In this document: positions 28,617 through 35,810 of the stretch, piece after piece
Position numbering within the stretch: the stretch's first letter is position 1
Layout of the letters: the number at the start of each line of letters is the position of its first letter
Source: Flavobacteriales bacterium
Lineage (GTDB): Bacteria; Bacteroidota; Bacteroidia; Flavobacteriales_D; Crocinitomicaceae
NCBI GenBank assembly: GCA_947475095.1
Contig: CANJLG010000009.1
Location: 1-64,000 of the forward strand
Length of the DNA: 64,000 nucleotides
Direction of reading: 5' to 3'
The notes under the pieces: model-generated
The model's database searches: none
Told to the model about the DNA's origin: nothing
Seen by the model: only the letters and a program-made list of their open reading frames with translations
Position numbers and translations under genes: made by a program

Positions 28617-29105
28617 TTAGTTATGGCTTTAGAAATAGGAAGATAAAAGTACTGATAATTTTTATTGAGTATTCGTAATCATACTAGTAAAATATTTTAT
28701 TGTTAAAAATCAAGTATTTATTCGAAGTAAGAACTATTTAGTGAAGATTAGTGTCCGCAGCGGTGGAAATATTCGGCCTTGAATTTCATGGTTTTTGCTA
28801 CTGAACTGAAACTGTTAATTGTTAAAATTTCTGCAAGAACATTTTTGAAAAATTTCAGTTTCAGAAAGGAGTTAAAATTTACGCTGCGGCGGAAAAATAG
28901 AAATTCAGAGCCTTGACTTTTTTAGCTTCGCTGCTACTTCGTGGTGCTTCTTTTTTTGTCAAGAAAAAAAGAAAGTGAAATAGAATGATTTCTCAAGTTT
29001 AAATAATTGGTCGTGTTATGTATTCGATTTGGATTTTTCTTGGAGTTACGAAAGCTAAAACTTAATTTATTTATAGTAATAGCGATGCATTAGGTCCTTA
29101 TAAGG
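28617..29105. other. Gene-free stretch with inverted repeats
   Basis: No coding frame of credible length is present. The centre (28755-28960) holds two inverted repeat pairs, CCGCAGCG/CGCTGCGG (28755-28762 and 28882-28889) and CTGAAACTG/CAGTTTCAG (28806-28814 and 28856-28864), then a purine/pyrimidine-rich tail near 28914-28975 with TTTTTTTGTC facing AAGAAAAAAAG. It resembles an intergenic dispersed repeat rather than a gene. Confidence 0.45.
28755..28889. repeat. Nested inverted repeats, possible dispersed intergenic element
   Basis: Outer arms of 8 bp and inner arms of 9 bp pair perfectly and are nested around a 41-bp loop region, suggesting a folded RNA or a mobile non-coding repeat. A third pair, GAATTTC/GAAATTC (28781 and 28900), is not nested with the others. 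Confidence 0.4.
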
Positions 29106-29113
29106 TAAATTTG
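29106..29113 (+). promoter_or_regulatory. Candidate -7 box (TAAATTTG) of the nitroreductase gene
   Basis: Exact TAnnTTTG match 20 bp before the ATG at 29134; no clear -33 element. Confidence 0.45.
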
Positions 29114-29133
29114 CAGATTAATAAACTAAGCAT

Positions 29134-29856
29134 ATGTTCAGCTCTGAATTTCAATCAATCGTAGACTACAGAAGGTCAAATCGAAAATTTAATCCTGCTA
29201 TTACCATTCCAGACGAGGTAATTAAACGAAGTTTAGAGCGTGCCATTCTTTCTCCCAATAGCAGTAATATGCAATTATGGGAATTTTATTGGATAGCATC
29301 ACCTGAAAAACTAAACGAATTTATTCCGCTGTGCATGGGTCAATCAGCAGCAAAAACAGCCCAGCAAATGGTGGTTTTTGTGACTCGAAAAGATAAATGG
29401 AGGGAACGTGCCAAATGGAATCTTTCAAAAATAAATGAGAATAGTGAAAATGTTCCGGAGGCGCTTACTAAAAAAGCCAATGATTACTATGGTAAAGTGA
29501 TGCCCTTTTTGTATTTCAATGACCCATTTTATATCATGGCGACACTCAGGAGAACCCTTAGTTTTTTTATGGGACTAACGAAGCCGTTTTATCGAACGGG
29601 AGGTCCTTCCAACCAACGTATTGTGGTACATAAATCGTGTGCTTTGGCAGCTCAAACCTTTATGCTATCGATTTCTGCTGAAGGATTTCATTCCTGTCCA
29701 ATGGAAGGATTTGACGAAAAGCGAGTGAAAAAAGCGCTCAATTTACCCTATGGTGCGGAAATAAATATGATTATTTCGCTTGGTATGGCTACTGAAGAGG
29801 GAATATGGGGCCCCAGACTTCGCGTACCTTTCGACGAAGTGGTATTTCGAAAATAA
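29134..29856 (+). CDS. Nitroreductase-family flavoprotein
   Basis: FMN-dependent oxidoreductase of the nitroreductase fold. The phosphate/FMN-binding start IVDYRRSNRKFNPAI (about 8-22) and SPNSSNMQLWEFYWI (about 40-55) are typical, as is the C-terminal GAEINMIISLGMATEEG (about 208-224). Length 240 aa. These enzymes reduce nitro groups, quinones or flavins with NAD(P)H; the physiological substrate is unknown. Followed directly by aat on the same strand. Confidence 0.88.
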   Translation: MFSSEFQSIVDYRRSNRKFNPAITIPDEVIKRSLERAILSPNSSNMQLWEFYWIASPEKLNEFIPLCMGQSAAKTAQQMVVFVTRKDKWRERAKWNLSKINENSENVPEALTKKANDYYGKVMPFLYFNDPFYIMATLRRTLSFFMGLTKPFYRTGGPSNQRIVVHKSCALAAQTFMLSISAEGFHSCPMEGFDEKRVKKALNLPYGAEINMIISLGMATEEGIWGPRLRVPFDEVVFRK

Positions 29857-29860
29857 GCTA

Positions 29861-30493
29861 TTGTTAGCTAGTGATAAAAAACCAATTATTTTGAACAATA
29901 ATTTGAACGTTTCTATTTTGCTATCGGCCTATTCCCAAGGAATTTTTCCAATGGCGAGTAAATCCGGTCATATAGATTGGTATTGTCCAAACCCACGAGC
30001 TATTATCCCAATCGAAACCTATAAGCCATCAAAATCATTGAGGAATATCCTAAATAAAAAAATATTTGAGATACGAATTAATCAGCAATTTGAGGAAGTT
30101 ATGCGCTCATGTGCTTTACCAAGAAGCGCTGACGATGACACCTGGATTTCAGAGGAAATGATTTCAGTGTATACTGAATTGCATCAATTAGGATATGCTC
30201 ATTCCGTAGAAGCATATGTCGATAATGAATTAGTTGGCGGGCTTTATGGACCGTGTTTAGGAGGTGTGTTTTTTGGCGAATCAATGTTCTCAACTGTTTC
30301 TAATGCATCAAAAGTAGCCTTTCACTATTTAATTCAAATTTTAAAAACAAATGATTTTGAATTATTGGATACGCAATTTATCAATGATAATGTGCTTCGT
30401 TATGGCGCAATAGAAATTAGTCAAAATGAATTTAAAAAGCGCTTGAATAAGGGATTAGCAAAATCATGTCTATTTGCTATGAGTGCATCTTAG
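29861..30493 (+). CDS. aat: Leucyl/phenylalanyl-tRNA-protein transferase
   Basis: N-end-rule enzyme adding Leu or Phe to proteins with N-terminal Arg or Lys for ClpS/ClpAP degradation. Signature motifs: LLSAYSQGIFPM, WYCPNPRAIIPIE, DDTWISEEMISVYTELHQLGYAHSVEAY, GGLYGPCLGGVFFGESMFS and LLDTQFINDN. The track ORF starts at 29780 inside the nitroreductase gene, and those residues do not look like the family. No ATG lies between the nitroreductase stop and the first motif; a TTG at 29861 (LLASDKKPII) gives about 210 aa, so I prefer it. The exact start is uncertain. Confidence 0.88.
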   Translation: MLASDKKPIILNNNLNVSILLSAYSQGIFPMASKSGHIDWYCPNPRAIIPIETYKPSKSLRNILNKKIFEIRINQQFEEVMRSCALPRSADDDTWISEEMISVYTELHQLGYAHSVEAYVDNELVGGLYGPCLGGVFFGESMFSTVSNASKVAFHYLIQILKTNDFELLDTQFINDNVLRYGAIEISQNEFKKRLNKGLAKSCLFAMSAS

Positions 30494-30499
30494 CTAATA

Positions 30500-30775
30500 C
30501 TACTTATTCTTTCGACGGTACTTCCCTCGGGTTTGATAATAATACCTTGATCTATTTTGGTTTTTAATGGCATTTTTATCCGTACTTACTTTTTTCCGCA
30601 CATGACCCTTGCGCATTTTCCCTTTATAGTCAATAGAGGGCTTGACATACGTTCCACCTGCATCATCAGATTTTTTAAAATCGCAAGAAGTCAGTACCAA
30701 AAGCTGAGAACATCCTACAAAAATGAGCAGGAATAATAATTTCGAACTAGACCTTAGAAGTTGTTTTATCATCAT
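30500..30775 (-). CDS. Small putative lipoprotein, basic C-terminus
   Basis: Ninety-one residues with a long hydrophobic signal and a lipobox (LLVLTSC, Cys at about 31), followed by a strongly basic tail rich in Lys, Arg and Tyr (NQNRSRYYYQTRGKYRRKNK). I do not recognise a family. The basic tail could bind peptidoglycan, LPS or nucleic acid, but that is inference. Convergent with aat. Confidence 0.6.
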   Translation of the reverse strand: MMIKQLLRSSSKLLFLLIFVGCSQLLVLTSCDFKKSDDAGGTYVKPSIDYKGKMRKGHVRKKVSTDKNAIKNQNRSRYYYQTRGKYRRKNK

Positions 30776-30920
30776 TCCGTTTAAAATGCTTTTAACGAAT
30801 ATAGGTACTTAATGCATACATTTAGTAAAATCAGACTCTTTTTGCCCCACCATTGAAACAATATCTTCCCTCAATATCAATTAATTATCGTAATTTTAGA
30901 AAAATAGTAAAACAAATTCT

Positions 30921-31280
30921 ATGAAAACTTTTGTAAAAGAAAACTGGTACAAACTAATGGTAGGTGCATCCATGTTGATGGTATCATTCGGATTTATGAT
31001 GTATGCGATTAGTCCGGCATATTCAAATTCAAACTCCGATAAGGCGGAAATTAAAAATACCAATGCTCCTTTAGGTTCAAACGGGGTGATTGTTGGTGAT
31101 AAAGCATACTTTGTTGATGGAGGCTATATGTACATATGTCCTACTGATGAGTTGAGAATGTTTTGCTACCAAAGTGAAGATGAAAAGCCTTATCATTTTT
31201 GGTCTCAAAATAAATGGATGTATAAATATAATGATCGCAGCAATCCTCAAGAAAAAGGTGGAAAATACAAACTTCCATAA
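30921..31280 (+). CDS. Small membrane-anchored or secreted protein of unknown function
   Basis: 119 residues with an N-terminal hydrophobic segment (WYKLMVGASMLMVSFGFMMYAI, about 8-30), then a soluble domain containing VIVGDKAYFVDGGYMYIC and a Tyr/Trp-rich end. Two Cys (ICPTDELRMFCYQ) could form a disulfide outside the cytoplasm. Codon use looks like its neighbours. No family recognised. Confidence 0.6.
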   Translation: MKTFVKENWYKLMVGASMLMVSFGFMMYAISPAYSNSNSDKAEIKNTNAPLGSNGVIVGDKAYFVDGGYMYICPTDELRMFCYQSEDEKPYHFWSQNKWMYKYNDRSNPQEKGGKYKLP

Positions 31281-31322
31281 TTAAGATTATACTTCAATTT
31301 AATACGAATACCAAAATAAACT

Positions 31323-31330
31323 TATATTTG
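31323..31330 (+). promoter_or_regulatory. Candidate -7 box (TATATTTG) before the MORN-repeat gene
   Basis: TAnnTTTG match about 100 bp before the ATG at 31433, implying a long leader if used. Confidence 0.35.
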
Positions 31331-31432
31331 AATGATGCCTGTCCTAAATGAGGGGGTGGGGAATATATTTAAATTGAATCATACCACACAACAAACTATT
31401 CACACAACGCTTCATTACTAAATTTTTTAAAA

Positions 31433-33403
31433 ATGACAACTGCTTTCTATTCACCTTTCGCTAAAACAATTTTGTTTTTAAGTTTGATTCTACCAAGTTT
31501 TACAAGTTTTTCTCAACAAATAATATTCGATAATCAGTTAGATAAAAAAGATAATGTTTTTTATTTTTTGAATTCTAAATATAATGGAGATGTTGCTGTT
31601 AGATACAACAATAGCCAGATTAAACAACGGTTTACAGTTAGAGAAGGTATTGCACAGGATACTTTAATTAATTATTTTGAGGATTCAAAATTTGATAGAA
31701 ATAACTATTTAGACACTTCATTTTGCTTTATGATTGATGAACAAATCAAATTAAAAATGGGATTAATGGCTACTTTAATAATTGATACTCTTAAAAACCG
31801 CCAAGAAATAAACAATTTTATTGAAAATGAAATTGGCGGGTTTAATAAACTTGAAAAATTAAATGAAAGAAGTTCTGATGGTAAGCTTAACAAAAAGAAC
31901 CAAATAAAAATAGATTCATTGAATTATTATTACTCGCAACAATCCCAACTTTTGAAGTCATTAGCTGTCTTAAAAGAAGAAGAGAACAAACTTCAAGTGC
32001 AATTCAAAACATTTATTTCCAAACCTGTATATCAAGCTAAAATAGAGTCAATTTTCAAACATGAAAATTTCATTAAAAATGGATTTTACAAAAAGTACTC
32101 CGAAACAGGAAAACTAGAAAAAGAGGGTGGGTACATAAATGACTTGAAAAATGGTGAATGGAAAGAGTATGATATTGATGGATCAATTTTATTGATTGAT
32201 AATTTTAAATTGAATGTAAAAAATGGACCACATAAGAAATTTTCAGGCTCGATTGTTAGTGAAGAAGGAAATTATACAAATGGTTTAATGACAGGCGATT
32301 GGATATATAGACATGAAGCAGAAGGTGGTTTTTTAAAGGGAAAAGGGAATTTTATCAATGGTGACGGAACAAATATTGGTAATACTGGTATTCCGATAAA
32401 TGGTAGAAACGGTAATTGGGTCTTTTATGATGTACATGAAAATTTAACGCAAGAAGGAAATTATAGTAATGGCAAATTAAATGGCTATTTTAAATTTTAC
32501 CATGAAAAAGGAAAGTTAAAAGAAGAGGGAAATTATCTGAATGGGAAAGTAGAAGGTTTATATAAATTTTATTTTAATTCAGGAGTGTTGGAGTCAGAAG
32601 AAAATTATAAGCAAGGTAATCGAGATGGTATTTGTAAAATTTATCATTCAAATGGAAAATTAAAAAATGAGAGAGTTTATTATAATGGATTAGCCGAAGG
32701 TATAGTCAAAATGTATAATGAAAATGGAATTTTTATTGGTGAGCAGTATCTTAAAAATGACATAAAAAATGGTATTTATAAAATATATCATGAAAATGGA
32801 AAGTTAAAAGAAGAGGGAAATTATCTGAATGGTGAAGTAGAAGGTTTATATAAATTTTATAATTATGAAGGAATTTTGACTCATGAGAAAAATTATAGAC
32901 AAGGTCAATTAAATGGTATTGGCAAATTATTCTATCTAAATGGAATGTTAGAAATGGAGGGTAATTACTTGAATGGGAATGAGGATGGATTGCGTAAATT
33001 CTATAATGAAAATGGTATTTTGTTAGCAGAGCAAAACTATGAAAATGGAAAAGAAAAGGGTCCTTTAAAAGTTTATAATGAAAAAGTTGAGTTGAAAAAA
33101 TCTGGAAGTACTGTTTATAATGACATTATTAATTATCAAGATAAAATGTTTAAAGCAGGTGCAAATGAAATAAACGAAATGGTCTTGAATGGTAGAACTT
33201 TTACTCAAAAGGAGTATAATGAAAGTTATAAATGTAAATACTGCCTAAAAGTGATTAATGGATGGAAAAATGGATATCAATCAGATAAGAAAGGATATAA
33301 TTCTATTACAGATGATTATCTACTTAAAGTTTTTTCTCCAAAAGGCTTAAGAGATAATTTTTCTTATTGCAGACCGGAATGTGCTGTAAAAGATAATGAA
33401 TAA
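31433..33403 (+). CDS. YwqK/MORN-repeat secreted protein
   Basis: 656 residues: signal peptide (about 1-28), a helical region with a coiled-coil-like stretch (about 110-190, LNKKNQIKIDSLNYYYSQQ), and roughly 15 tandem MORN/YwqK-type repeats of 23-24 residues (about 205-555; unit GKLKEEGNYLNGKVEGLYKF). A C-terminal Cys-rich end (YKCKYCLKVI ... YCRPECAV) with two C-x2-3-C pairs may bind zinc. Databases often call such repeats toxin-antitoxin YwqK antitoxins; nothing here supports a toxin pairing. The repeats form an extended beta scaffold, probably for protein or membrane contact. Very AT-rich. Followed by a strong terminator hairpin. Confidence 0.8.
   Translation: MTTAFYSPFAKTILFLSLILPSFTSFSQQIIFDNQLDKKDNVFYFLNSKYNGDVAVRYNNSQIKQRFTVREGIAQDTLINYFEDSKFDRNNYLDTSFCFMIDEQIKLKMGLMATLIIDTLKNRQEINNFIENEIGGFNKLEKLNERSSDGKLNKKNQIKIDSLNYYYSQQSQLLKSLAVLKEEENKLQVQFKTFISKPVYQAKIESIFKHENFIKNGFYKKYSETGKLEKEGGYINDLKNGEWKEYDIDGSILLIDNFKLNVKNGPHKKFSGSIVSEEGNYTNGLMTGDWIYRHEAEGGFLKGKGNFINGDGTNIGNTGIPINGRNGNWVFYDVHENLTQEGNYSNGKLNGYFKFYHEKGKLKEEGNYLNGKVEGLYKFYFNSGVLESEENYKQGNRDGICKIYHSNGKLKNERVYYNGLAEGIVKMYNENGIFIGEQYLKNDIKNGIYKIYHENGKLKEEGNYLNGEVEGLYKFYNYEGILTHEKNYRQGQLNGIGKLFYLNGMLEMEGNYLNGNEDGLRKFYNENGILLAEQNYENGKEKGPLKVYNEKVELKKSGSTVYNDIINYQDKMFKAGANEINEMVLNGRTFTQKEYNESYKCKYCLKVINGWKNGYQSDKKGYNSITDDYLLKVFSPKGLRDNFSYCRPECAVKDNE
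32501..32860 (+). repeat. Near-identical 72-bp coding repeats inside the MORN gene
   Basis: The segments 32501-32572 and 32789-32860 are almost identical at DNA level (one or two differences in GAAAGTTAAAAGAAGAGGGA and onward), 288 bp apart, i.e. exactly four repeat units. Other units differ far more, which points to recent internal duplication or gene conversion. Confidence 0.75.
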
Positions 33404-33429
33404 GTAGATTCTGTAAAGTTTTTAAAAAA

Positions 33430-33468
33430 ACAAAACCCTAAGATATTTGATACATCCTAGGGTTTTGT
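33430..33468 (+). terminator. Terminator hairpin after the MORN gene
   Basis: Perfect 11-bp arms ACAAAACCCTA and TAGGGTTTTGT around a 17-bp loop, 27 bp after the stop. The A-run in front also allows use from the other strand. Confidence 0.7.
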
Positions 33469-33533
33469 AATCCTCCATCCATAGAGACCTTTCTTTTTAA
33501 AGTTTTAAAGTTCTGTGCTGTTTGAACAGACGA

Positions 33534-33695
33534 TATCTCGACTCAGCAAAAGTCTCGCTCGATATAAACTTCTCACCCCAACCGTTATAAAAAAAAGATC
33601 CCCAACTTTCGTTGAGGATTTAAATCGTCCAATCGGAGTAGTTCACCGATAGTTTCTCACGACACTTAGGGTCTCATTCTTCACTTGAGCCTCTC
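33534..33695. repeat. ssrA: Degenerate ssrA-3'-end repeat, copy A
   Basis: Contains TCTCGACTCAGCAAA, CGCTCGATATAAACTTCTCA and the ssrA-type terminator TCCCCAACTTTCGTTGAGGA, in the same order as the copies beside ssrA (52.5-52.9 kb). The acceptor-stem part has decayed to AATCGGAGTAGTTCACCGA. The tail TCATTCTTCACTTGA is also found at 52679. It marks the far end of the presumed ssrA island. The rest of the gene-free stretch 33404-33777 holds only the terminator and the Fic operator. Confidence 0.7.
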
Positions 33696-33719
33696 AATTT
33701 TCCGTATTAATTTACGATG

Positions 33720-33763
33720 TTTACCGTGAAAATGTGTATATTTGAATGTGTTTTCACGGTAAA
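33720..33763. promoter_or_regulatory. Palindromic operator around the Fic gene promoter
   Basis: Perfect 13-bp inverted repeat TTTACCGTGAAAA (33720-33732) and TTTTCACGGTAAA (33751-33763), separated by 18 bp. The spacer carries TATATTTG (33737-33744), an exact -7 box, so a dimer bound to both arms would cover the promoter. It ends 14 bp before the Fic start. The C-terminal HTH of Fic itself is the obvious candidate ligand. Confidence 0.8.
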
Positions 33764-33777
33764 TATAGCATCTAGTA

Positions 33778-34665
33778 ATGATAAACCAGACCACAAAAGA
33801 TAAAATTCAGGCACTGCACCTTCAATATTTGAACTTGGCAAAGGGAAATGAAGCAGTGTTAAAGGAAATAGCCCTTGCCGAAATTCCGGAGTTGGTTTAT
33901 AACTCAAACGCTATCGAAAATTCAACCCTTTCCTTGGAGGACACAGAAAAAATTCTTGCAGGAGGCAATATAGATCGAAAAGTAAATGTAAGGGAAGTTT
34001 ATGAAGCCAAAAATTTGGCTAAACTTACTGAATCCTTATTAGAAAAAAGCACATCGTTGCTCCACATCAAACTCATTTTAAGTTTGCATAAAACGTTGCT
34101 TACCAACATTGACGATAATATTGCCGGTCGTTTTAGAATTGGCAAAGAATGGGTGCGTGTTGGCAATCACCTAGGTGCAAATCCACAGTTTGTTCCTACG
34201 CTTATGCAAGAACTAGTTGATAGTTACAACCAAAATAAAATCAGTTATTTTTTAGATGCTGTGGCACATTTTCACGCAGAATTTGAAACAATTCACCCAT
34301 TTGTTGACGGAAATGGGCGAATGGGTAGAGTGCTTATCAATCTGCAGTTAATAAAGTTAGGTTTCCCACCAATTATCATTCAAAATAAAAGTAAACATAC
34401 TGAATACTATCCGCTCTTTACACAGTACCAGTCAACAATGAAATTTGCAGGTTTTACCGAATTATTTGCGCTACTATTGCAAGAATCTTTACACAAAAGA
34501 ATAAGCATACTTACAGCAAAAAAAATAATTCCACTTGCTCTTTGGGCATCGCAAAAAGGAGTGAAGCCTAACATTGCAGCCAATAAAGCCAAAAGGCAAA
34601 CGATTCCTGCCTTCCGTCTGCGAGAAAAATGGATGATTTCAGAAGAATATATATCAAGTAAATAA
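33778..34665 (+). CDS. Class II Fic-domain protein with C-terminal excisionase-like HTH
   Basis: Fic enzymes transfer AMP or related groups from nucleotides to hydroxyls of target proteins. The full active motif HPFVDGNGRMGR lies near residue 174, with the catalytic His. The N-terminal helix has SNAIEN (about 42-47), the (S/T)xxxE(G/N) auto-inhibitory motif, which makes this class II and self-restrained. The last ~50 residues (LALWASQKGVKPNIAANKAKRQTIPAFRLREKWMI) resemble a MerR/excisionase-type HTH, so it may bind its own palindromic operator. Length 295 aa. It is flanked on both sides by ssrA-derived repeats, suggesting acquisition as a unit. Confidence 0.9.
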   Translation: MINQTTKDKIQALHLQYLNLAKGNEAVLKEIALAEIPELVYNSNAIENSTLSLEDTEKILAGGNIDRKVNVREVYEAKNLAKLTESLLEKSTSLLHIKLILSLHKTLLTNIDDNIAGRFRIGKEWVRVGNHLGANPQFVPTLMQELVDSYNQNKISYFLDAVAHFHAEFETIHPFVDGNGRMGRVLINLQLIKLGFPPIIIQNKSKHTEYYPLFTQYQSTMKFAGFTELFALLLQESLHKRISILTAKKIIPLALWASQKGVKPNIAANKAKRQTIPAFRLREKWMISEEYISSK

Positions 34666-34734
34666 TTATTGAATCGGTAAAAATAGTATGTCAAAAAAAA
34701 ACGCCAACCAAAGGCAGGCGCTTGCATCAGAGTT

Positions 34735-34867
34735 TAGTCGGAGGGGTTTATCTCGACTCGGCAAAAGCCTCGCTCGATATAAACTCAGAATAGTCTGACC
34801 AGGCTTCTCACCCTAATCGTTACAAACAAAAAATCCCCAACTTTCGTTGAGGATTTTCTTTGTGGTT
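34735..34867. repeat. ssrA: ssrA-3'-end repeat, copy B
   Basis: AGTCGGAGGGGTTTATCTCG and the following 30 bases match 52783-52832 with about two differences; the block GAATAGTCT...CTTCTCAC matches 52577-52600; the terminator copy is at 34831-34856. Together with copy A it encloses the Fic gene (1215 bp from TCTCGACTC to TCTCGACTC). Confidence 0.8.
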
Positions 34868-34888
34868 AAAAGGTATAAATCTACAGTC

Positions 34889-35485
34889 CTAAAAACGAAC
34901 CCCCATTGATAAAGAAGGTAAAAGCAAATAGGTATTGAGTGATTCAGGTCTCGTTTTATCAGATGATTTATCTCCTAGATAGAAAGCCATCCTTAGTTGA
35001 GGGTTTAAATAAAACATCTTTTTGTATACGTAAAACTCATATCCGATATGCGGTGTAGCAAAAAAGGTAGAAATAGTCATGTTTGAATATCCTGAGCGTT
35101 GCAAATCAAGACTTTCCCACCCAAGAATTATTCCCACATATGGATTAGATTCAATATTTTTCCCAAGTTTAATCCGATAACGGAGGTTGATCGAGAATTC
35201 ATCAGCGACTCTCATAGACGAGGAATCAGTGAAATTATTAATCATATTGTTCGCCAATATATTTGGCACATCTGATGCGAACAAATAAATACCAATCCCA
35301 AAATTATTATTCTTAGTCAAGTTATACATGACATTAAGGGATAGTCCTTTATTAAAAATAAGGAAAGGCTCCGTTTCAATTTTCAATCTATTATCATCAA
35401 CATTAACCTGACCAAAGGTAGATGAAATAAGGAGGATATTACTAATTAAAATTGACTTAATTAATAGGCTTAAATTTGTTTTCAT
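34889..35485 (-). CDS. Small outer-membrane beta-barrel protein
   Basis: 198 residues with a signal peptide (LLIKSILISNILLISSTFGQ) and alternating amphipathic strands (LSLNVMYNLTKNNNFGIGIYLFA, FSINLRYRIKLGK, NPYVGIILGW, TPHIGYEFYVY, NPQLRMAFYLG). The end LLPSLSMGVRF has a C-terminal Phe. An eight-strand OmpA/OmpW-like barrel is likely, without a specific family match. It is transcribed away from the biosynthetic operon and lies in the presumed island. Role unknown. Confidence 0.7.
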   Translation of the reverse strand: MKTNLSLLIKSILISNILLISSTFGQVNVDDNRLKIETEPFLIFNKGLSLNVMYNLTKNNNFGIGIYLFASDVPNILANNMINNFTDSSSMRVADEFSINLRYRIKLGKNIESNPYVGIILGWESLDLQRSGYSNMTISTFFATPHIGYEFYVYKKMFYLNPQLRMAFYLGDKSSDKTRPESLNTYLLLPSLSMGVRF

Positions 35486-35766
35486 AAGAGATCGGTATTA
35501 TATTGTAAATATGGTTTGTTTAGCATGATAAGGTGTTCATTGTTTAACTTTTACCGACTGATTTCAAGCTACTCAGTAGAGCTAAATTAATTATAAATTC
35601 ATAACATCTTAATTATTAATAAATTAAAAGTGAAAGATCAATTCATATGGTATTAAAGTATCATTTAGAATCAGTGTCATGGCTTGTTCATAGAAGTATT
35701 TGCGTAAATCGCAGAAAGACAATTTTCATTTGTGATTTTTAATTAGTAAGTTCATTATTCGATTAC
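35486..35766. other. Gene-free divergent regulatory region
   Basis: AT-rich spacer between the minus-strand barrel gene and the operon. Apart from the -7 box at its right end I see no operator palindrome, RNA gene or reading frame of note. Confidence 0.4.
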
Positions 35767-35774
35767 TACTTTTG
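35767..35774 (+). promoter_or_regulatory. Candidate -7 box (TACTTTTG) of the biosynthetic operon
   Basis: Exact TAnnTTTG match 36 bp before the ATG at 35811. It would place the transcription start after the alternative TTG codon region upstream, or very near it, supporting the ATG. No clear -33 TTG. Confidence 0.5.
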
Positions 35775-35810
35775 ATTTAAAGAATTAAACCGTTGTCAGA
35801 CTATAAAATA

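Noticed and set aside
31433-34665. YwqK-repeat gene and Fic gene as a toxin-antitoxin pair
   Set aside because: They are separated by a terminator, an ssrA repeat and an independent promoter, and the YwqK protein has a signal peptide, so they would be in different compartments.
34690-34722. Hairpin (ACGCC...GGCGC) after the Fic gene as a strong terminator
   Set aside because: The stem has internal mismatches and the T-run lies on the minus-strand side, so it would not serve the Fic gene well; no minus-strand gene ends there.
33534-34867. Repeats A and B as integron attC sites around a gene cassette
   Set aside because: The imperfect palindrome TTTATCTCGA...TCGATATAAA lacks the GTTRRRY/RYYYAAC ends, no integrase is near, and homology to ssrA explains the sequence better.
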